From a virus: a DNA stretch of 43,430 nt. Numbering within the stretch: position 1 is the first letter of the stretch; each line of letters opens with the position of its first letter. The stretch lies in IMG/VR virus record IMGVR_UViG_3300046791_000569, positions 1-43,430 of that record; one strand, written 5' to 3'. Shown in pieces: positions 8,394-17,277 of this stretch. A program made the position numbers and the translations under genes. Under the pieces are notes generated by a model that did not search any database, was not told the DNA's origin, and saw only the letters and a program-made list of their open reading frames with translations.

Positions 8394-8870
8394 ATGCAGA
8401 TCTCCGTTCGCGCCATGCCAGCGCCCGGCCACAACTTCCGCCGGCGCGCCGGTCGCGCCTGGACGAAGGATCCGATTCTTCTCAACGTCGTCGACCAACC
8501 GAAGGCGCCGCGCGTGACGCTCGACCAGGAGGGGCGCAGCGTCGTCACCTACTCCAACGAGATTTCACCGATCGACGTCGAGGCGCTCAAGGCGGACCGT
8601 TTCATCAGCGTCACGGTCGTCGGCGGCGAGCAGGGCGAGCTCTCGGAGATGAACGCGCTCAAGGCGCGCCTGGTCGATCTCGACGAGCAGATCAAGAATG
8701 CCCACCTCAATCACCAGGCCGACATCGAGGAGCTGAAGGCGTTGCGCGTCTCCTCGATGAAGCAAGCAGAGGAGTCGGGCGCGAAGATCGTGCAGCTCGA
8801 GGGCGAGCTGCGACAGGCGCAGTCCGCGATCGTCGGCGCGGCGAACGCCGGCAAGCGCGGCAAGGGGTAG
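8394..8870 (+). CDS. FluMu gp35-like head protein with coiled coil
   Basis: 158 residues. Residues ~14-75 (HNFRRRAGRAWTKDP, then ISPIDVEALKADRFISV) resemble the short domain of Mu-like gp35/HI1506-type proteins, which begin with an Arg-rich 'RRAG' stretch and end with an ALKADxxI-type helix. From ~85 to 148 it is a predicted coiled coil with Leu/Ile heptads. AGGAG lies eight bases before the ATG. The gene follows the capsid, as in Mu-like phages; the exact structural role is unknown. The 84-base gap before it shows only a weak CCAGC/GCTGG stem. Confidence 0.55.
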   Translation: MQISVRAMPAPGHNFRRRAGRAWTKDPILLNVVDQPKAPRVTLDQEGRSVVTYSNEISPIDVEALKADRFISVTVVGGEQGELSEMNALKARLVDLDEQIKNAHLNHQADIEELKALRVSSMKQAEESGAKIVQLEGELRQAQSAIVGAANAGKRGKG

Positions 8871-8873
8871 GAC

Positions 8874-9287
8874 GTGCCTCACGCTCACTTGGTGACCGAC
8901 GCCGAGATGCCGCTCTATGGGCTCTCGGCGGAAGTGACGTCGCAGTTCAACGCGGCCGAGCTCGCGGCGCAGAAGCAGAGCGTGACGGACAGCGCTCTCG
9001 GATGGATGAAGCCGACGGTGACACCGCCGCTCATCTCCTGGGGCAGCGATATCAGGTCACGCGCCACCGACCTGATCAAGATGCGCCTCAAGAGCGCCAA
9101 GGGCATGGCACCGCCCGGCGCGAACGTCGGCGACGACCAGGTGCGCGCCGATGCGGCGGCGGCGGAAGCGTGGTTCAAGGGAGTCGGCGTCGGCTCCGAG
9201 GCGGCGACCGATCTGGTCGGTAGCAGCGTCGACGGCACCGCCGCCATCCTGGCCTATCCAACGAGCGACACCCCGCGAGGCTGGTGA
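8874..9287 (+). CDS. head-tail connector (Mu gp36/DUF1320-like)
   Basis: 137 residues from GTG 8874, three bases after the previous stop, with AAGGGG upstream. The pattern of an early YGLS helix, a central Pro-rich LISWGSDIRSRATDLIK segment and a late AEAWFKGVGVGSE helix fits the helical DUF1320/gp6-type adaptor that binds the portal. Order (capsid, gp35-like, gp36-like, gpG-like) matches Mu. An alternative call is a generic neck protein. Confidence 0.62.
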   Translation: MPHAHLVTDAEMPLYGLSAEVTSQFNAAELAAQKQSVTDSALGWMKPTVTPPLISWGSDIRSRATDLIKMRLKSAKGMAPPGANVGDDQVRADAAAAEAWFKGVGVGSEAATDLVGSSVDGTAAILAYPTSDTPRGW

Positions 9288-9291
9288 CCGC

Positions 9292-9858
9292 ATGCCCCTC
9301 GACGGTGACTTCAACGGGCTGCGCAAGCTCGAGCGGAGCATCGCCGATCTCTCGAAGACCGGCGGCGCGTCGCAAGCGCAGGTCGCGCGCGGCGTCATCA
9401 GCGAGGTCCGCGGCCTGCTGCGCGAGCAGTTCACCAGCGGCATCGGTCCTGACGGTTCGCCGCTGACGCCGACGGTGCGCGGTCGCCCGGCGCTCGTCTC
9501 GCGCAAGCTGCCACAGGCCTTCACCGGATCGCCCATCCCCGGCGGCGCAGCGATGTCGCTGCGGGTCGAGTGGCTCGAGGCGCACCAGCACGGGCACACA
9601 TTCCCGTCGCGGCAGGCAGCCGGCCAGACGATGATCTTCCGCAAGGGGAAGCTCGTCAGCCAGGCGCGCGCCGCGAAGGGCTGGCAGGGCCCGAAGTCGT
9701 GGCAGGACGTGCGCTCGAGGGCGCACACCGTCGGCCAGCGTGTGCTACCCGCGCGCGCGATCGTACCCGAGGGCGCGCTGCCGCCGCGGTGGGCGCAGGC
9801 GGTGGGCCAGGGCGCGACCAACGGCATGCAGGCCTGGTACGAGCGGGCGGCGAAGTGA
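9292..9858 (+). CDS. tail completion / virion morphogenesis protein (Mu gpG-like)
   Basis: 188 residues from ATG 9292. The segment REQFTSGIGPDGSPLTP near residues 44-60 matches the conserved F..G..PDG.PW-type motif of the Mu gpG / P2 gpS family. A following basic GRPALVSRKL and C-terminal RAIVPEGALP also fit. These proteins join tail to head. A longer in-frame start at 9151 would overlap the connector gene, so 9292 is preferred. Confidence 0.72.
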   Translation: MPLDGDFNGLRKLERSIADLSKTGGASQAQVARGVISEVRGLLREQFTSGIGPDGSPLTPTVRGRPALVSRKLPQAFTGSPIPGGAAMSLRVEWLEAHQHGHTFPSRQAAGQTMIFRKGKLVSQARAAKGWQGPKSWQDVRSRAHTVGQRVLPARAIVPEGALPPRWAQAVGQGATNGMQAWYERAAK

Positions 9859-10052
9859 TCACGATTTCCTGCGTCGGCTGCGGCAAGACCAACCCCGTCG
9901 CCGTCATCGACATGTGCGCCGTCACGGCGAGCGCTGGGCGTTCGATTCGGTTTCACCTGCCGCAAGGATGGACACTCGTCGGGACAGGCAGCGCCAGTGC
10001 GCTCCACTGTGGCCCATGTCGGGAACTCGCGGCGACAGCGTCCGCGAAGTAG
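9855..10052 (+). CDS. small zinc-knuckle protein
   Basis: 65 residues from GTG 9855, overlapping the previous stop in GTGA. It has two CxxC pairs: CVGCGK near residues 5-10 and CGPCRE near 54-59. This is a likely single zinc ribbon with a beta-rich middle (RSIRFHLPQGWTLVG). Its function is unknown. Being inserted within the head-tail joining genes and translationally coupled, it may be structural or a chaperone. Real expression is inferred from the overlap and the metal-binding pattern. Confidence 0.55.
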   Translation: MITISCVGCGKTNPVAVIDMCAVTASAGRSIRFHLPQGWTLVGTGSASALHCGPCRELAATASAK

Positions 10053-10061
10053 CGAGGTGAC

Positions 10062-10547
10062 ATGGCCGACGACGATCCCATCACGGACCTCGCCGAGCTC
10101 CTCGCCCAGACGTCGGCGCTCTCCTCGCGCGGCGTCCGCGTCTTCCCCTGGGCACCGTCGCAGTCTCTCGAGACCGCCGCGAACCGCGTCGTGATCTTCC
10201 CTGTCATCTCCGACGGTAGACCACCGGCCAACGTCGGTGACGCCATCGCTGACGAGGACGTGCGGATGCTGGCGCAGTTGTGGGCCAAGACCGGCGGCGG
10301 CGGCTGGAACCTCAAGCGCTGGTTCATCCAGGCGCTCGACGAGCAGGCCATCGGCAACAGGGTCCAGCCCGCTGGCTACTTCTGGGACCGCAAGACCTAC
10401 CAGGTGGTCTGGCCGCGTGACCCCGACACCGGACTGCAGGGCCAGTACCTCGAGATGACCTTCATCGTCCGCTTCGTCGCCGCTGCGCCGCCCGCCGAGG
10501 GCGAGGGCCGCGTCGACGCTACCAGCATCGACGGCACCATCACCTGA
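10062..10547 (+). CDS. putative tail terminator (Mu gp37-like)
   Basis: 161 residues, preceded by GAGG at good spacing. Position between the gpG-like gene and the sheath gene is that of Mu gp37 / lambda gpU-type terminators. Residues ~80-140 show an alternating beta pattern (YQVVWPRDPD, then LQGQYLEMTFIVRFVAA) ending in the long strand typical of these small alpha-beta proteins. The assignment rests mainly on context. Confidence 0.5.
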   Translation: MADDDPITDLAELLAQTSALSSRGVRVFPWAPSQSLETAANRVVIFPVISDGRPPANVGDAIADEDVRMLAQLWAKTGGGGWNLKRWFIQALDEQAIGNRVQPAGYFWDRKTYQVVWPRDPDTGLQGQYLEMTFIVRFVAAAPPAEGEGRVDATSIDGTIT

Positions 10548-10559
10548 TCGGAGGATCGC

Positions 10560-13004
10560 ATGTCCCTCGGCTCGAATCGGATGCACGTCACCGCCGGCGG
10601 AGGGCGCCAGCGCGTCTCCGGCGCCCAGCTGGCGCGCGCGGTGGTGCAAATGGCCGTCTCCACGCTGGGGACGCCCAACGTCGTCACCAAGATCAGCGAC
10701 CCTTCTGGCCTCGCCACGCTCCTCGACGCGGGCCAGCTCCCCGAGGCGATGGCGATGCGCCTGCGCGGTGGCCAGACCGCCTACGGCATGTCGATCGAGC
10801 CGACCGTCCCCGGCGCGCTCGGTGAGGTGGTGCACCTCGGCAGCGGATCCGGCAGCGTCACCGTCGACACCGCGCCGCACAAGGTCGTCGACATCATCAT
10901 CGATGAGGCCGGCGGCGTCGGCACCTTCTCGCTCAAGTACCGCGTCGGCGGCACCGGCAACTACTCCGATCCGGTGGTCAGCGTCGGTCCCGATCCGTGG
11001 GTCTACCGCGTGCCCGGCACCTTCTGCCGCCTCTCGTTCGCCGAGGGCATCTACGCCGAGGGAAGCACTCTCTCAGTCGGCGTCGACGGTGTGATCGTCA
11101 CGTCGGGTGGCGCCGCCACGCCGGGCTCTGTCACCTCGAGCGTTGGACCCTTCCACATCAATCTCACCGAGCACTGGGACGTGTCGATCGACGAGGGCAC
11201 GCCGCAGGTCTTCACCTTCAGCGGCACCCAGGGCTTCAAGACGGGCAGCGGTGCCGTCAACGCCGGCGTCGCTGGCAGCTTCGTGGTCCGCATCAACGAG
11301 GACCTCAACACCGACCACACCATCACCTTTGCCGGCAGCGAGAACAGCGAGGCTCTGGCGCTGGCGAAGATCAACTCGCAGTTGATCGGTGCGACGGCGA
11401 TCGACGCCACCAATCAGATCAAGATTCGCTCGGACCGGTACGGCACAGGGAGCAAGGTGCGCATCGTCTCGGGTACCGGCGCCCTGCTGACCGATCTCGG
11501 ATTCGCGACGGGCCTCGGCACCGCCGGCACCGCGACCGTCGACAAGGACGGCGGCGGCGCGGTCTCCAAGACCATCGCCTTTCTCGACGCCGCCACCGCC
11601 GACGAGCTCGACACCGCCCTCGTCGTGACTGGCGCCAGCCTCAACGCCGTCGTGTCGGGCCCCACCGCCGGCGCGCTCACCCTGGCGAGCTCGACCGCCG
11701 GCGGGGCGCCTAAGGGCGTGCAGATCAAGAGCGCGTCCACCAACCGCCTCGGCTTCGACATCCTCGAGCACAACGGCGTCGACAACGGCGACATCGAGGG
11801 CGTCACCGCCGAGAGCGACCCGATCGACAACTACGAGGTCAAGCTCACCGTCAAGAAGGCCGGCGCGCTCGGAACGGCGATCCTCGGCGTCAGCGTCGAC
11901 GGTGGCACGACCACGCGGCCGCCGCAGGTGATCCCGACGTCGGGGAAGATGGTGATCCGCGGGACCGGCCTGGTGCTGACCTGCGCCGACGACTTCGTGG
12001 TCGACGACACCTACGCCTTCTTCACCGCCGGGCCCAACTTCACCACGTCGGACCTGACCGATGCGCTCGAGGCGCTGCGCAGCGATCGCACCTTTAAGAC
12101 CTGCCTCGTCCACGTCGCCACGCTCCCCTCGTCCACCGCCGACGCCTTCGCCGCAGCGGAAGCGTCGGACGCGGCGATGGTCACCGCCTTCGACGCGGGG
12201 CTCGACCAGGAGATCATTGTCGAGTGCCCGGCGCTCAACGATATCGTGATCGACAGCGCCGTCGCCATCCTTGACGTCAACGACACCGACGCGGTGATCA
12301 TGGCCGCGCGCGAGGGCCTCGACCTGCAGCGCACGTCCGTCTTTGCCGGCACGCACCGCATGGTCTCGCAGCTGGCGGGCAGCGGCAGCATGCAGCTCAA
12401 GCGGCCGCTCGGCTGGGCCGTCGTCGACCGCTACGTCGACACCGAGCCGCGGGAGTCGGTCGCCGCGCTCGAGCCCAAGGGCAAGCTCCGCATCACCGAG
12501 ATCGGCCGCGACGAAGCGATGACGCCCGGCCTCGACGACGTCCAGATCAACACCATCTGCACCTACCGCAGCCGCCCGCGCGAGGCCTACCTGAGCATCA
12601 CCAGCGGCGGCTACGGCTGGAAGAACCTCACCACGCAGGACGACTTCCAGGACGCCGAGGGCGTGCGCGCGCTGAACGTCATGTTGACGGCGCTGCGCGT
12701 GGTCGCCGACGGGTTCCTCGGCCAGAAGCCCCCGACCAACCCCGACGGGACCATCACCGAGAAGAAGGCGCTCGCCTGGGACACCATCGTGGATCGGGCG
12801 GCCAAGCGGTCGCTCGGCATGATGAAGGGCGGCGACTTCAAGACGCCGCAGGCCTCGTCCGTCTCCGCCTCGATCGTCCGCTCGTCGCAGCTCGGCACCA
12901 CGCCGCGGCGCCTCGACATCAACTACACGCTCCAGAAGCTGGGCTTCGTCTCCGACGTCAGCGGCGAGGTCTTCTACTCCGGCGTTCTCACCGTGGAGGG
13001 GTAA
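10560..13004 (+). CDS. tail sheath protein with large insertions
   Basis: 814 residues, well above the usual 370-560 for sheaths. The C-terminal ~300 residues carry the conserved sheath core: GSMQLKRPLGWAVVDRYV near 605-622, DDVQINTICTYRS near 658-670, and a final domain ending NYTLQKLGFVSDVSGEVFYSG. These fit the DUF2586-type sheath of Mu-like phages. The N-terminal half contains repeated beta-rich immunoglobulin-like stretches that probably decorate the outside of the tail. It contracts during DNA delivery. The following tube gene and the baseplate set confirm a contractile tail. Confidence 0.82.
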   Translation: MSLGSNRMHVTAGGGRQRVSGAQLARAVVQMAVSTLGTPNVVTKISDPSGLATLLDAGQLPEAMAMRLRGGQTAYGMSIEPTVPGALGEVVHLGSGSGSVTVDTAPHKVVDIIIDEAGGVGTFSLKYRVGGTGNYSDPVVSVGPDPWVYRVPGTFCRLSFAEGIYAEGSTLSVGVDGVIVTSGGAATPGSVTSSVGPFHINLTEHWDVSIDEGTPQVFTFSGTQGFKTGSGAVNAGVAGSFVVRINEDLNTDHTITFAGSENSEALALAKINSQLIGATAIDATNQIKIRSDRYGTGSKVRIVSGTGALLTDLGFATGLGTAGTATVDKDGGGAVSKTIAFLDAATADELDTALVVTGASLNAVVSGPTAGALTLASSTAGGAPKGVQIKSASTNRLGFDILEHNGVDNGDIEGVTAESDPIDNYEVKLTVKKAGALGTAILGVSVDGGTTTRPPQVIPTSGKMVIRGTGLVLTCADDFVVDDTYAFFTAGPNFTTSDLTDALEALRSDRTFKTCLVHVATLPSSTADAFAAAEASDAAMVTAFDAGLDQEIIVECPALNDIVIDSAVAILDVNDTDAVIMAAREGLDLQRTSVFAGTHRMVSQLAGSGSMQLKRPLGWAVVDRYVDTEPRESVAALEPKGKLRITEIGRDEAMTPGLDDVQINTICTYRSRPREAYLSITSGGYGWKNLTTQDDFQDAEGVRALNVMLTALRVVADGFLGQKPPTNPDGTITEKKALAWDTIVDRAAKRSLGMMKGGDFKTPQASSVSASIVRSSQLGTTPRRLDINYTLQKLGFVSDVSGEVFYSGVLTVEG

Positions 13005-13006
13005 CC

Positions 13007-13483
13007 GTGGCCAACCGCAGCAACACCGTCAACGGGGCCGAGTACCAGCATGCGAACGTTGGCCTTGAGCTGGCCATCAGCGGCGACACGAAGGAGGTCA
13101 AGACGTTCAAGGACATCTCCTACGAGTTCAGCGCCGAGACGAAGGCGACCAACAACGCCGAGGGTGACATCGACGGCTGGACGATGGACAACCTCAAGAC
13201 CACCGGCGCGATCACCATGCGCCTGTCGGAGTGGTTCGAGATCAAGAAGTGGGCGGCCGAGCAGGTGCCGGAGCTCGGTATCCTGCAAATCGAGTTCCGC
13301 GTCACAGTCACCTTCGGCCCGCGCCTCGACAACCTCAAGAAGGACGCCTTCACGATGAAATTCCAGAAGGAGATGAGGAAGTCCACCGACAACCAGGATG
13401 TGCTGGTCAACGACATCCCGATCTTCATCTACGACCCCGACCTTCAGGACGGCAACCCGGTGAAGTACTCGCAGCAGGAGTAG
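13007..13483 (+). CDS. tail tube protein
   Basis: 158 residues from GTG 13007 with GGAGG nine bases upstream, two bases after the sheath stop. The sheath-then-tube order is nearly invariant in contractile tails. Beta-rich pattern includes a strand near 65-75 (AITMRLSEWFE), a strand near 95-105 (IEFRVTVTFGP), and the end DIPIFIYDPDLQDG. I could not match it to a named tube family by eye. Confidence 0.7.
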   Translation: MANRSNTVNGAEYQHANVGLELAISGDTKEVKTFKDISYEFSAETKATNNAEGDIDGWTMDNLKTTGAITMRLSEWFEIKKWAAEQVPELGILQIEFRVTVTFGPRLDNLKKDAFTMKFQKEMRKSTDNQDVLVNDIPIFIYDPDLQDGNPVKYSQQE

Positions 13484-13486
13484 TCG

Positions 13487-14239
13487 GTGTCCCTCAAGAT
13501 TTCTCCCCTCCCGTCAGGCGACGACCTGGCGCAGCTCCTCGCGCTCCACGCGCACCGCTACCCGCAACCCGCCCATCTCACTGTGATCGGTGACGGCGGC
13601 GAGAAGCAGCGCCTACCACTCATCCTCGGCAACCCGACGGGCGCCTGCGTCATGCCCGATGGCGAGAAGGTGTCGCCGGCGTGGAACACGATCGTGCGCT
13701 CCGCGATCCAGCAGCGACGCGAGTCGGGCGGCATCGGCGAGCAGCTCATCAAGGACTGCCTGCTCTGGCCCGATCGCCGCACCTGGGCGACGTGGCACCA
13801 GCGCTGGCCTGGCATTGCGGCCAACGTCCTCGAGAGCATCGGCAAGAAGGTCGGCCAGGCGCCGGTCTCGGCGACGTGGACGGAGGAGGAAGAGCCGCCG
13901 GCGACGATCGCCGCCGCGCTCGCATCGCGCCCGCACGCTGTCTGGCGGCGCATCGCCCCGCACGGCGTCGAGATCCATCTGGCGATCGATCCGCCCGACG
14001 GCGCGACCTGGCGCCTCTTCGAGTCGGCAACGGCAAAGACCGACGCCGATGCGTGGGAGCGTGTGCGCGAGCTCGTCGAGGCGCGCGTGCCGGCCGTGGC
14101 GCGGACGGACGGCAAGTCGATAGCGCTGACGGAGATGCTCGCGCGCTGGCCAGGCGCGGCCATCTCGATCACCGGGGAGATCCTGTCCCTCGTCGGCAAC
14201 AACGTCGAGGTGGAGCTGGGGGAATTCTCGCCCGCGTGA
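13487..14239 (+). CDS. tail assembly chaperone, first frame
   Basis: 250 residues from GTG 13487 in the slot between tube and tape measure, where chaperones (lambda gpG, Mu gp41) are encoded. Contains a Trp-rich helical region near 90-115 (WPDRRTWATWHQRWPG) and a beta-rich end. Its last codons include GGGGGAA at 14218-14224, and its stop overlaps the next small frame in GTGA. A -1 shift at this point would extend it by 58 residues. The family is not recognised by sequence, so the role is inferred from position and layout. Confidence 0.6.
   Translation: MSLKISPLPSGDDLAQLLALHAHRYPQPAHLTVIGDGGEKQRLPLILGNPTGACVMPDGEKVSPAWNTIVRSAIQQRRESGGIGEQLIKDCLLWPDRRTWATWHQRWPGIAANVLESIGKKVGQAPVSATWTEEEEPPATIAAALASRPHAVWRRIAPHGVEIHLAIDPPDGATWRLFESATAKTDADAWERVRELVEARVPAVARTDGKSIALTEMLARWPGAAISITGEILSLVGNNVEVELGEFSPA
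14218..14224 (+). promoter_or_regulatory. candidate -1 slippery heptamer
   Basis: G GGG GAA in the frame of the chaperone gene, five codons before its stop. A -1 slip moves GGG to GGG and GAA to GGA, then reads on to 14400. The first codon re-pairs perfectly, the second only weakly, so it is not an ideal X XXY YYZ site. GTG reinitiation at 14236 is the competing explanation. Confidence 0.35.
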
Positions 14240-14400
14240 GGCGGGCGCACGACGGCGACATCCTATCGGCCGCCGACGATGAACTCGAGCTGCGCGGGAT
14301 CGCGAACCCCACGCCCGGCCAGCGCGCCGCGGCGCTCATCGACGTCGAGTTCAAGCTGAAGCTGATTCGTCTCGCCGACGCCTGGACGCCGAGGAGGTAG
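14236..14400 (+). CDS. tail assembly chaperone second frame / small coupled gene
   Basis: 54 residues if started at GTG 14236, which overlaps the upstream stop as GTGA with GGGGGA 13 bases before. It lies in the -1 frame relative to the chaperone, exactly as the T part of lambda G/GT or the gp42 part of Mu. Acidic and helical (DDELELRGIANPTPGQRAA, then IDVEFKLKLIRLAD). It is too short to be much on its own, which favours either fusion by frameshift or a coupled mini-gene. Confidence 0.55.
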   Translation: MRRAHDGDILSAADDELELRGIANPTPGQRAAALIDVEFKLKLIRLADAWTPRR

Positions 14401-14402
14401 CC

Positions 14403-16043
14403 GTGGCTCTCGACTTCCAGCTCAACCTCACCGGGTCCTTCGCCGCGACGCTGGCCCCGATCAACAAGGGTCTCGGCGACGCGAACAAGAACCTCCCCGA
14501 GGCGAAGAAGAACGCGGCGCTCTTCGAGGCCGAGCTCGGCAAGATGAAGTCGACGGTCGGCGGACTCTCGCTCGACTTCTCGTCGCTGTCCAAGGGCGGC
14601 AGTCTCTTCAGCTTCAACATCGCCGATGGGATCGCCGCTGCGGTCAGCGTGGTTACGTCGCTGGCGTCGGCGGTGATCGATCTCGGTCGGTCGGCGATCA
14701 AGAGCAGCGCCGCCTATCAGGACCTCAACCTCGCAGTAAAGCTCACCGCCGGTGACAAGGCCGAGGCCGTCAACCGGCTCGCCGACAGCTTCAGCAACAC
14801 CCGCTTCGACGACGACGAGGTCAAGAAGGCGCTGCTCCCCCTGCTCGACGCGGGGATCCGCGACGTGAACGTCCTCGACGACATGGCGACCGCGGCCGCC
14901 GACATCTCGGCGAGGCAGAACACTGGTCTCGAGGGATTCCAGTCGGCGCTCGACGCGTTCAAGACCATCTCGATCAAGCGCGAGGTCAGCTCGAAGCAGC
15001 TCGTCGGCCTGGGCATCAACGAGAAGGACTTCTACAAGAGCCTCGCCGAGGACCTGGGCGTGTCGGCGGAGCGTGCGAAGGCTCTCGCCGAGAAGGGCAA
15101 GTTGTCGTCGGAGGATCTGCTCCACACGGCCTACAAGGAGATCGCGGTGCGGCAAGGTGGTGCGCTTGGCGTCGCGGCGCTCGAGGGCGGCAAGACGCTC
15201 GGTGCGACGCTGCGCCGCCTCGAGAACCTCCCAAACAACCTCCTCAAGCAGCTCGCCGACGGCGAGGGGATGAAGACGCTGCAGGGCGTCCTCGACAACT
15301 TCATCGAGGTGATGTCGGGCGACCAGGGAAAGCAGCTGATGGCGGAGATCGGCAACCTCCTGGCCGACGCGACCAAATTCATGCTCGGCTTCCTGTCGAA
15401 CAAGGACGGGCTGCGCGCGATGGGCGAGACGATGAAGGGCGTCGTCGAGACGGTGCGCGACGCCGTGAAGTGGTACCACGAGCTCCTTGTCCAGTTTCAG
15501 GGCTTCACGAAGGCCGTCTACGCTTTCGGCGGTTTCGCGAAGAAGGTCGGACTCGGGCCGGTGCTCACCGCCGAGGCCGACGCCAAGAAGAACGAGATCT
15601 CGGCGCAGATGCCGATGGACCTCCTCGACGGGCTCAACAAGGGGCTCGCCAAGGGGCAGGGCGAAGGCAAGCAGGCGGGCGCCGACATGATCGGAGCCGT
15701 CGCCGCCGGCGCCGACGAAAAGGCCGAGCGGCACAGCCCCTCCCGCCTCTTCGCCCGTCTCGGCATGGACCTGGCGCGAGGGATGGCGGTCGGCATGGAC
15801 GACAGCGCGCCGCGCGACGCGGCGCGGCGCATGGTCAACGACGCGGTGATGGCCCCGCCGAAGGGCGCGGCGCTAGACAGGCTCGCGACCGCAACGTCGT
15901 CGAGCGTCCGCACGATCGGCGACATCAGCATCGCGGTCACCTTGCCGCCCGGTCAGCGCGACGAGAGCGAGGGCCAGGCGGTGCAGCGCATCGCGCAGGC
16001 GGTGCGCGTCGAGGTCCGCAAGATCTTCGAGGAGGCAGCGTGA
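14403..16043 (+). CDS. tape measure protein
   Basis: 546 residues from GTG 14403. The N-terminal third is helical with a hydrophobic patch near 75-100 (IADGIAAAVSVVTSLASAVIDLG). Residues ~105-260 look like the tape-measure N domain (SSAAYQDLNLAVKL, then KREVSSKQLVGLGI). Near 440-460 is the recurrent tape-measure C-terminal signature RHSPSRLFARLGMDLARGM. It sets tail length; at roughly 1.5 angstrom per residue this is a short tail of about 80 nm. The stop overlaps the next start in GTGA. Confidence 0.85.
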   Translation: MALDFQLNLTGSFAATLAPINKGLGDANKNLPEAKKNAALFEAELGKMKSTVGGLSLDFSSLSKGGSLFSFNIADGIAAAVSVVTSLASAVIDLGRSAIKSSAAYQDLNLAVKLTAGDKAEAVNRLADSFSNTRFDDDEVKKALLPLLDAGIRDVNVLDDMATAAADISARQNTGLEGFQSALDAFKTISIKREVSSKQLVGLGINEKDFYKSLAEDLGVSAERAKALAEKGKLSSEDLLHTAYKEIAVRQGGALGVAALEGGKTLGATLRRLENLPNNLLKQLADGEGMKTLQGVLDNFIEVMSGDQGKQLMAEIGNLLADATKFMLGFLSNKDGLRAMGETMKGVVETVRDAVKWYHELLVQFQGFTKAVYAFGGFAKKVGLGPVLTAEADAKKNEISAQMPMDLLDGLNKGLAKGQGEGKQAGADMIGAVAAGADEKAERHSPSRLFARLGMDLARGMAVGMDDSAPRDAARRMVNDAVMAPPKGAALDRLATATSSSVRTIGDISIAVTLPPGQRDESEGQAVQRIAQAVRVEVRKIFEEAA

Positions 16044-16609
16044 GCAAGCTTCCTCGCCTCGGCCCGCCAGGCAGCGGCAGCGGACCGCTCATCCGGGGTG
16101 GGTGGGACACGGCCATCATCGGCGGCATCGCTCTGCCCGGTCGGTGCGACATCACCAAGGGCGGCAAGAAGATGCAGGTGGACGTCAAGAAGGCGGCCGG
16201 CAAGTCAGGCGGCAACCCGACGACGCACGGCATCCCGCCCGAGGAGTTTGACGTCGAGGTCACTGTCTGGACCGACGAGCAGGTCGACTGGCTAACGTCG
16301 ATCTGCGCCGACCTTCTGCCGGCGCCGGGCACTACTCCGAAGATCCTGACGTTCGATCACCCAGCGACGAGGATCCTCAAGGTCACCTCCGTGATCGTCA
16401 TCGGCTCGACGGCGCTGCAATCCAGCCCGCTCGGCCCGCGCGCACGCAAGATGACGATCCACCTGCGCGAGAAGATGGCGCCCAAGAAGGGCGAGACGAA
16501 GACGGCGAAGGGCACCGCCTCCATCCCGAACAAGCGCCGTGAGGACACCCAGCGCCGCAACCCGCTGCCGTCGCAGCAGCCGAGCACCACCGCGCCGCCG
16601 AGGACCTGA
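16040..16609 (+). CDS. putative baseplate/tail-tip protein
   Basis: 189 residues from GTG 16040 overlapping the tape measure stop. Residues ~15-145 are beta-rich (GGWDTAIIGGIALPGRCDI, later FDVEVTVWTDEQVDWL). The last 40 residues are Lys/Arg/Pro-rich and likely disordered. Its place between tape measure and hub is that of Mu gp43-type or LysM-bearing adaptor proteins, but I see no clear LysM repeat. Function not recognised beyond tail tip. Confidence 0.5.
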   Translation: MSKLPRLGPPGSGSGPLIRGGWDTAIIGGIALPGRCDITKGGKKMQVDVKKAAGKSGGNPTTHGIPPEEFDVEVTVWTDEQVDWLTSICADLLPAPGTTPKILTFDHPATRILKVTSVIVIGSTALQSSPLGPRARKMTIHLREKMAPKKGETKTAKGTASIPNKRREDTQRRNPLPSQQPSTTAPPRT

Positions 16610-17277
16610 TGTCGCTCGTCACCTGCGCCAGCGCGGACGTGCTCCACGGGGAGATTCACCTCGAGCTGCGCGACGCCTGGCTCGCCCGGTTCGTGCTCGA
16701 CACGCCAACGACACCCTCGGGAGCCTGTCTCATCAAGGCGGAGGGCGGGCTGCTGCTCAACGGATTCATCGTCGAGGGCGGCGTCCAGCTCGACGCCGCA
16801 CACGTTTTCGTGGTCGGCGGCAACGGCGGCTTGGCGAAGCTGGTCAAGGGCGCCTACAAGGACGGCAAACTACGAGACCCGCTCAACGCGATCGCCAAGG
16901 CCAGCGGCGAGACCCTCTCGTCGACGATCGCGGACGATGTGCTCAACCTGTCGCTGCCGGCCTGGTCGCTGGGCCAGCAGCGGGCGGGCGCCGCGCTCGA
17001 CGAGCTCGCCGCCTTCGCCAGCGTGGCGAGCGGTAGCGCGATCGGCTGGCGCATCCTCTCCGACGGCACGATCTGGATCGGCGCCGAGTCGTGGCCCGGC
17101 GCCACGCTCCCCGACGATGCCGAGGTGGTCGACTACTTCCCCGCCGAGCGCCGCACGGTGATCGCGCCTGCGACCCCGGCGCTGCTGCCCGGCGTGAACC
17201 TGGCTGACGTCGGCAAGGTCGTCGCGGTCGACCACTGGATCGAGCCCAGCGAGGTGCGAACGTGGGCGACGGTCTGA
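16609..17277 (+). CDS. putative baseplate hub protein
   Basis: 222 residues; the ATG overlaps the previous stop as TGATG. Contains DPLNAIAKASGETLSSTI near 85-102, then a helical LDELAAFASVASGSAIGWRIL near 125-145 followed by DGTIWIGAESWPG. That is a fold arrangement common in hub proteins such as P2 gpD / Mu gpP, where a small helical domain precedes beta strands. It lies directly before the spike gene, as hubs do. Shorter than Mu gpP (379), so it may be a reduced hub. Confidence 0.5.
   Translation: MSLVTCASADVLHGEIHLELRDAWLARFVLDTPTTPSGACLIKAEGGLLLNGFIVEGGVQLDAAHVFVVGGNGGLAKLVKGAYKDGKLRDPLNAIAKASGETLSSTIADDVLNLSLPAWSLGQQRAGAALDELAAFASVASGSAIGWRILSDGTIWIGAESWPGATLPDDAEVVDYFPAERRTVIAPATPALLPGVNLADVGKVVAVDHWIEPSEVRTWATV

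Noticed and set aside
14169-15734. Long leftward open frame (521 codons) over the tape measure region
   Set aside because: A shadow of high-GC coding on the other strand; the rightward tape measure has clear family features and the antisense translation is low-complexity.
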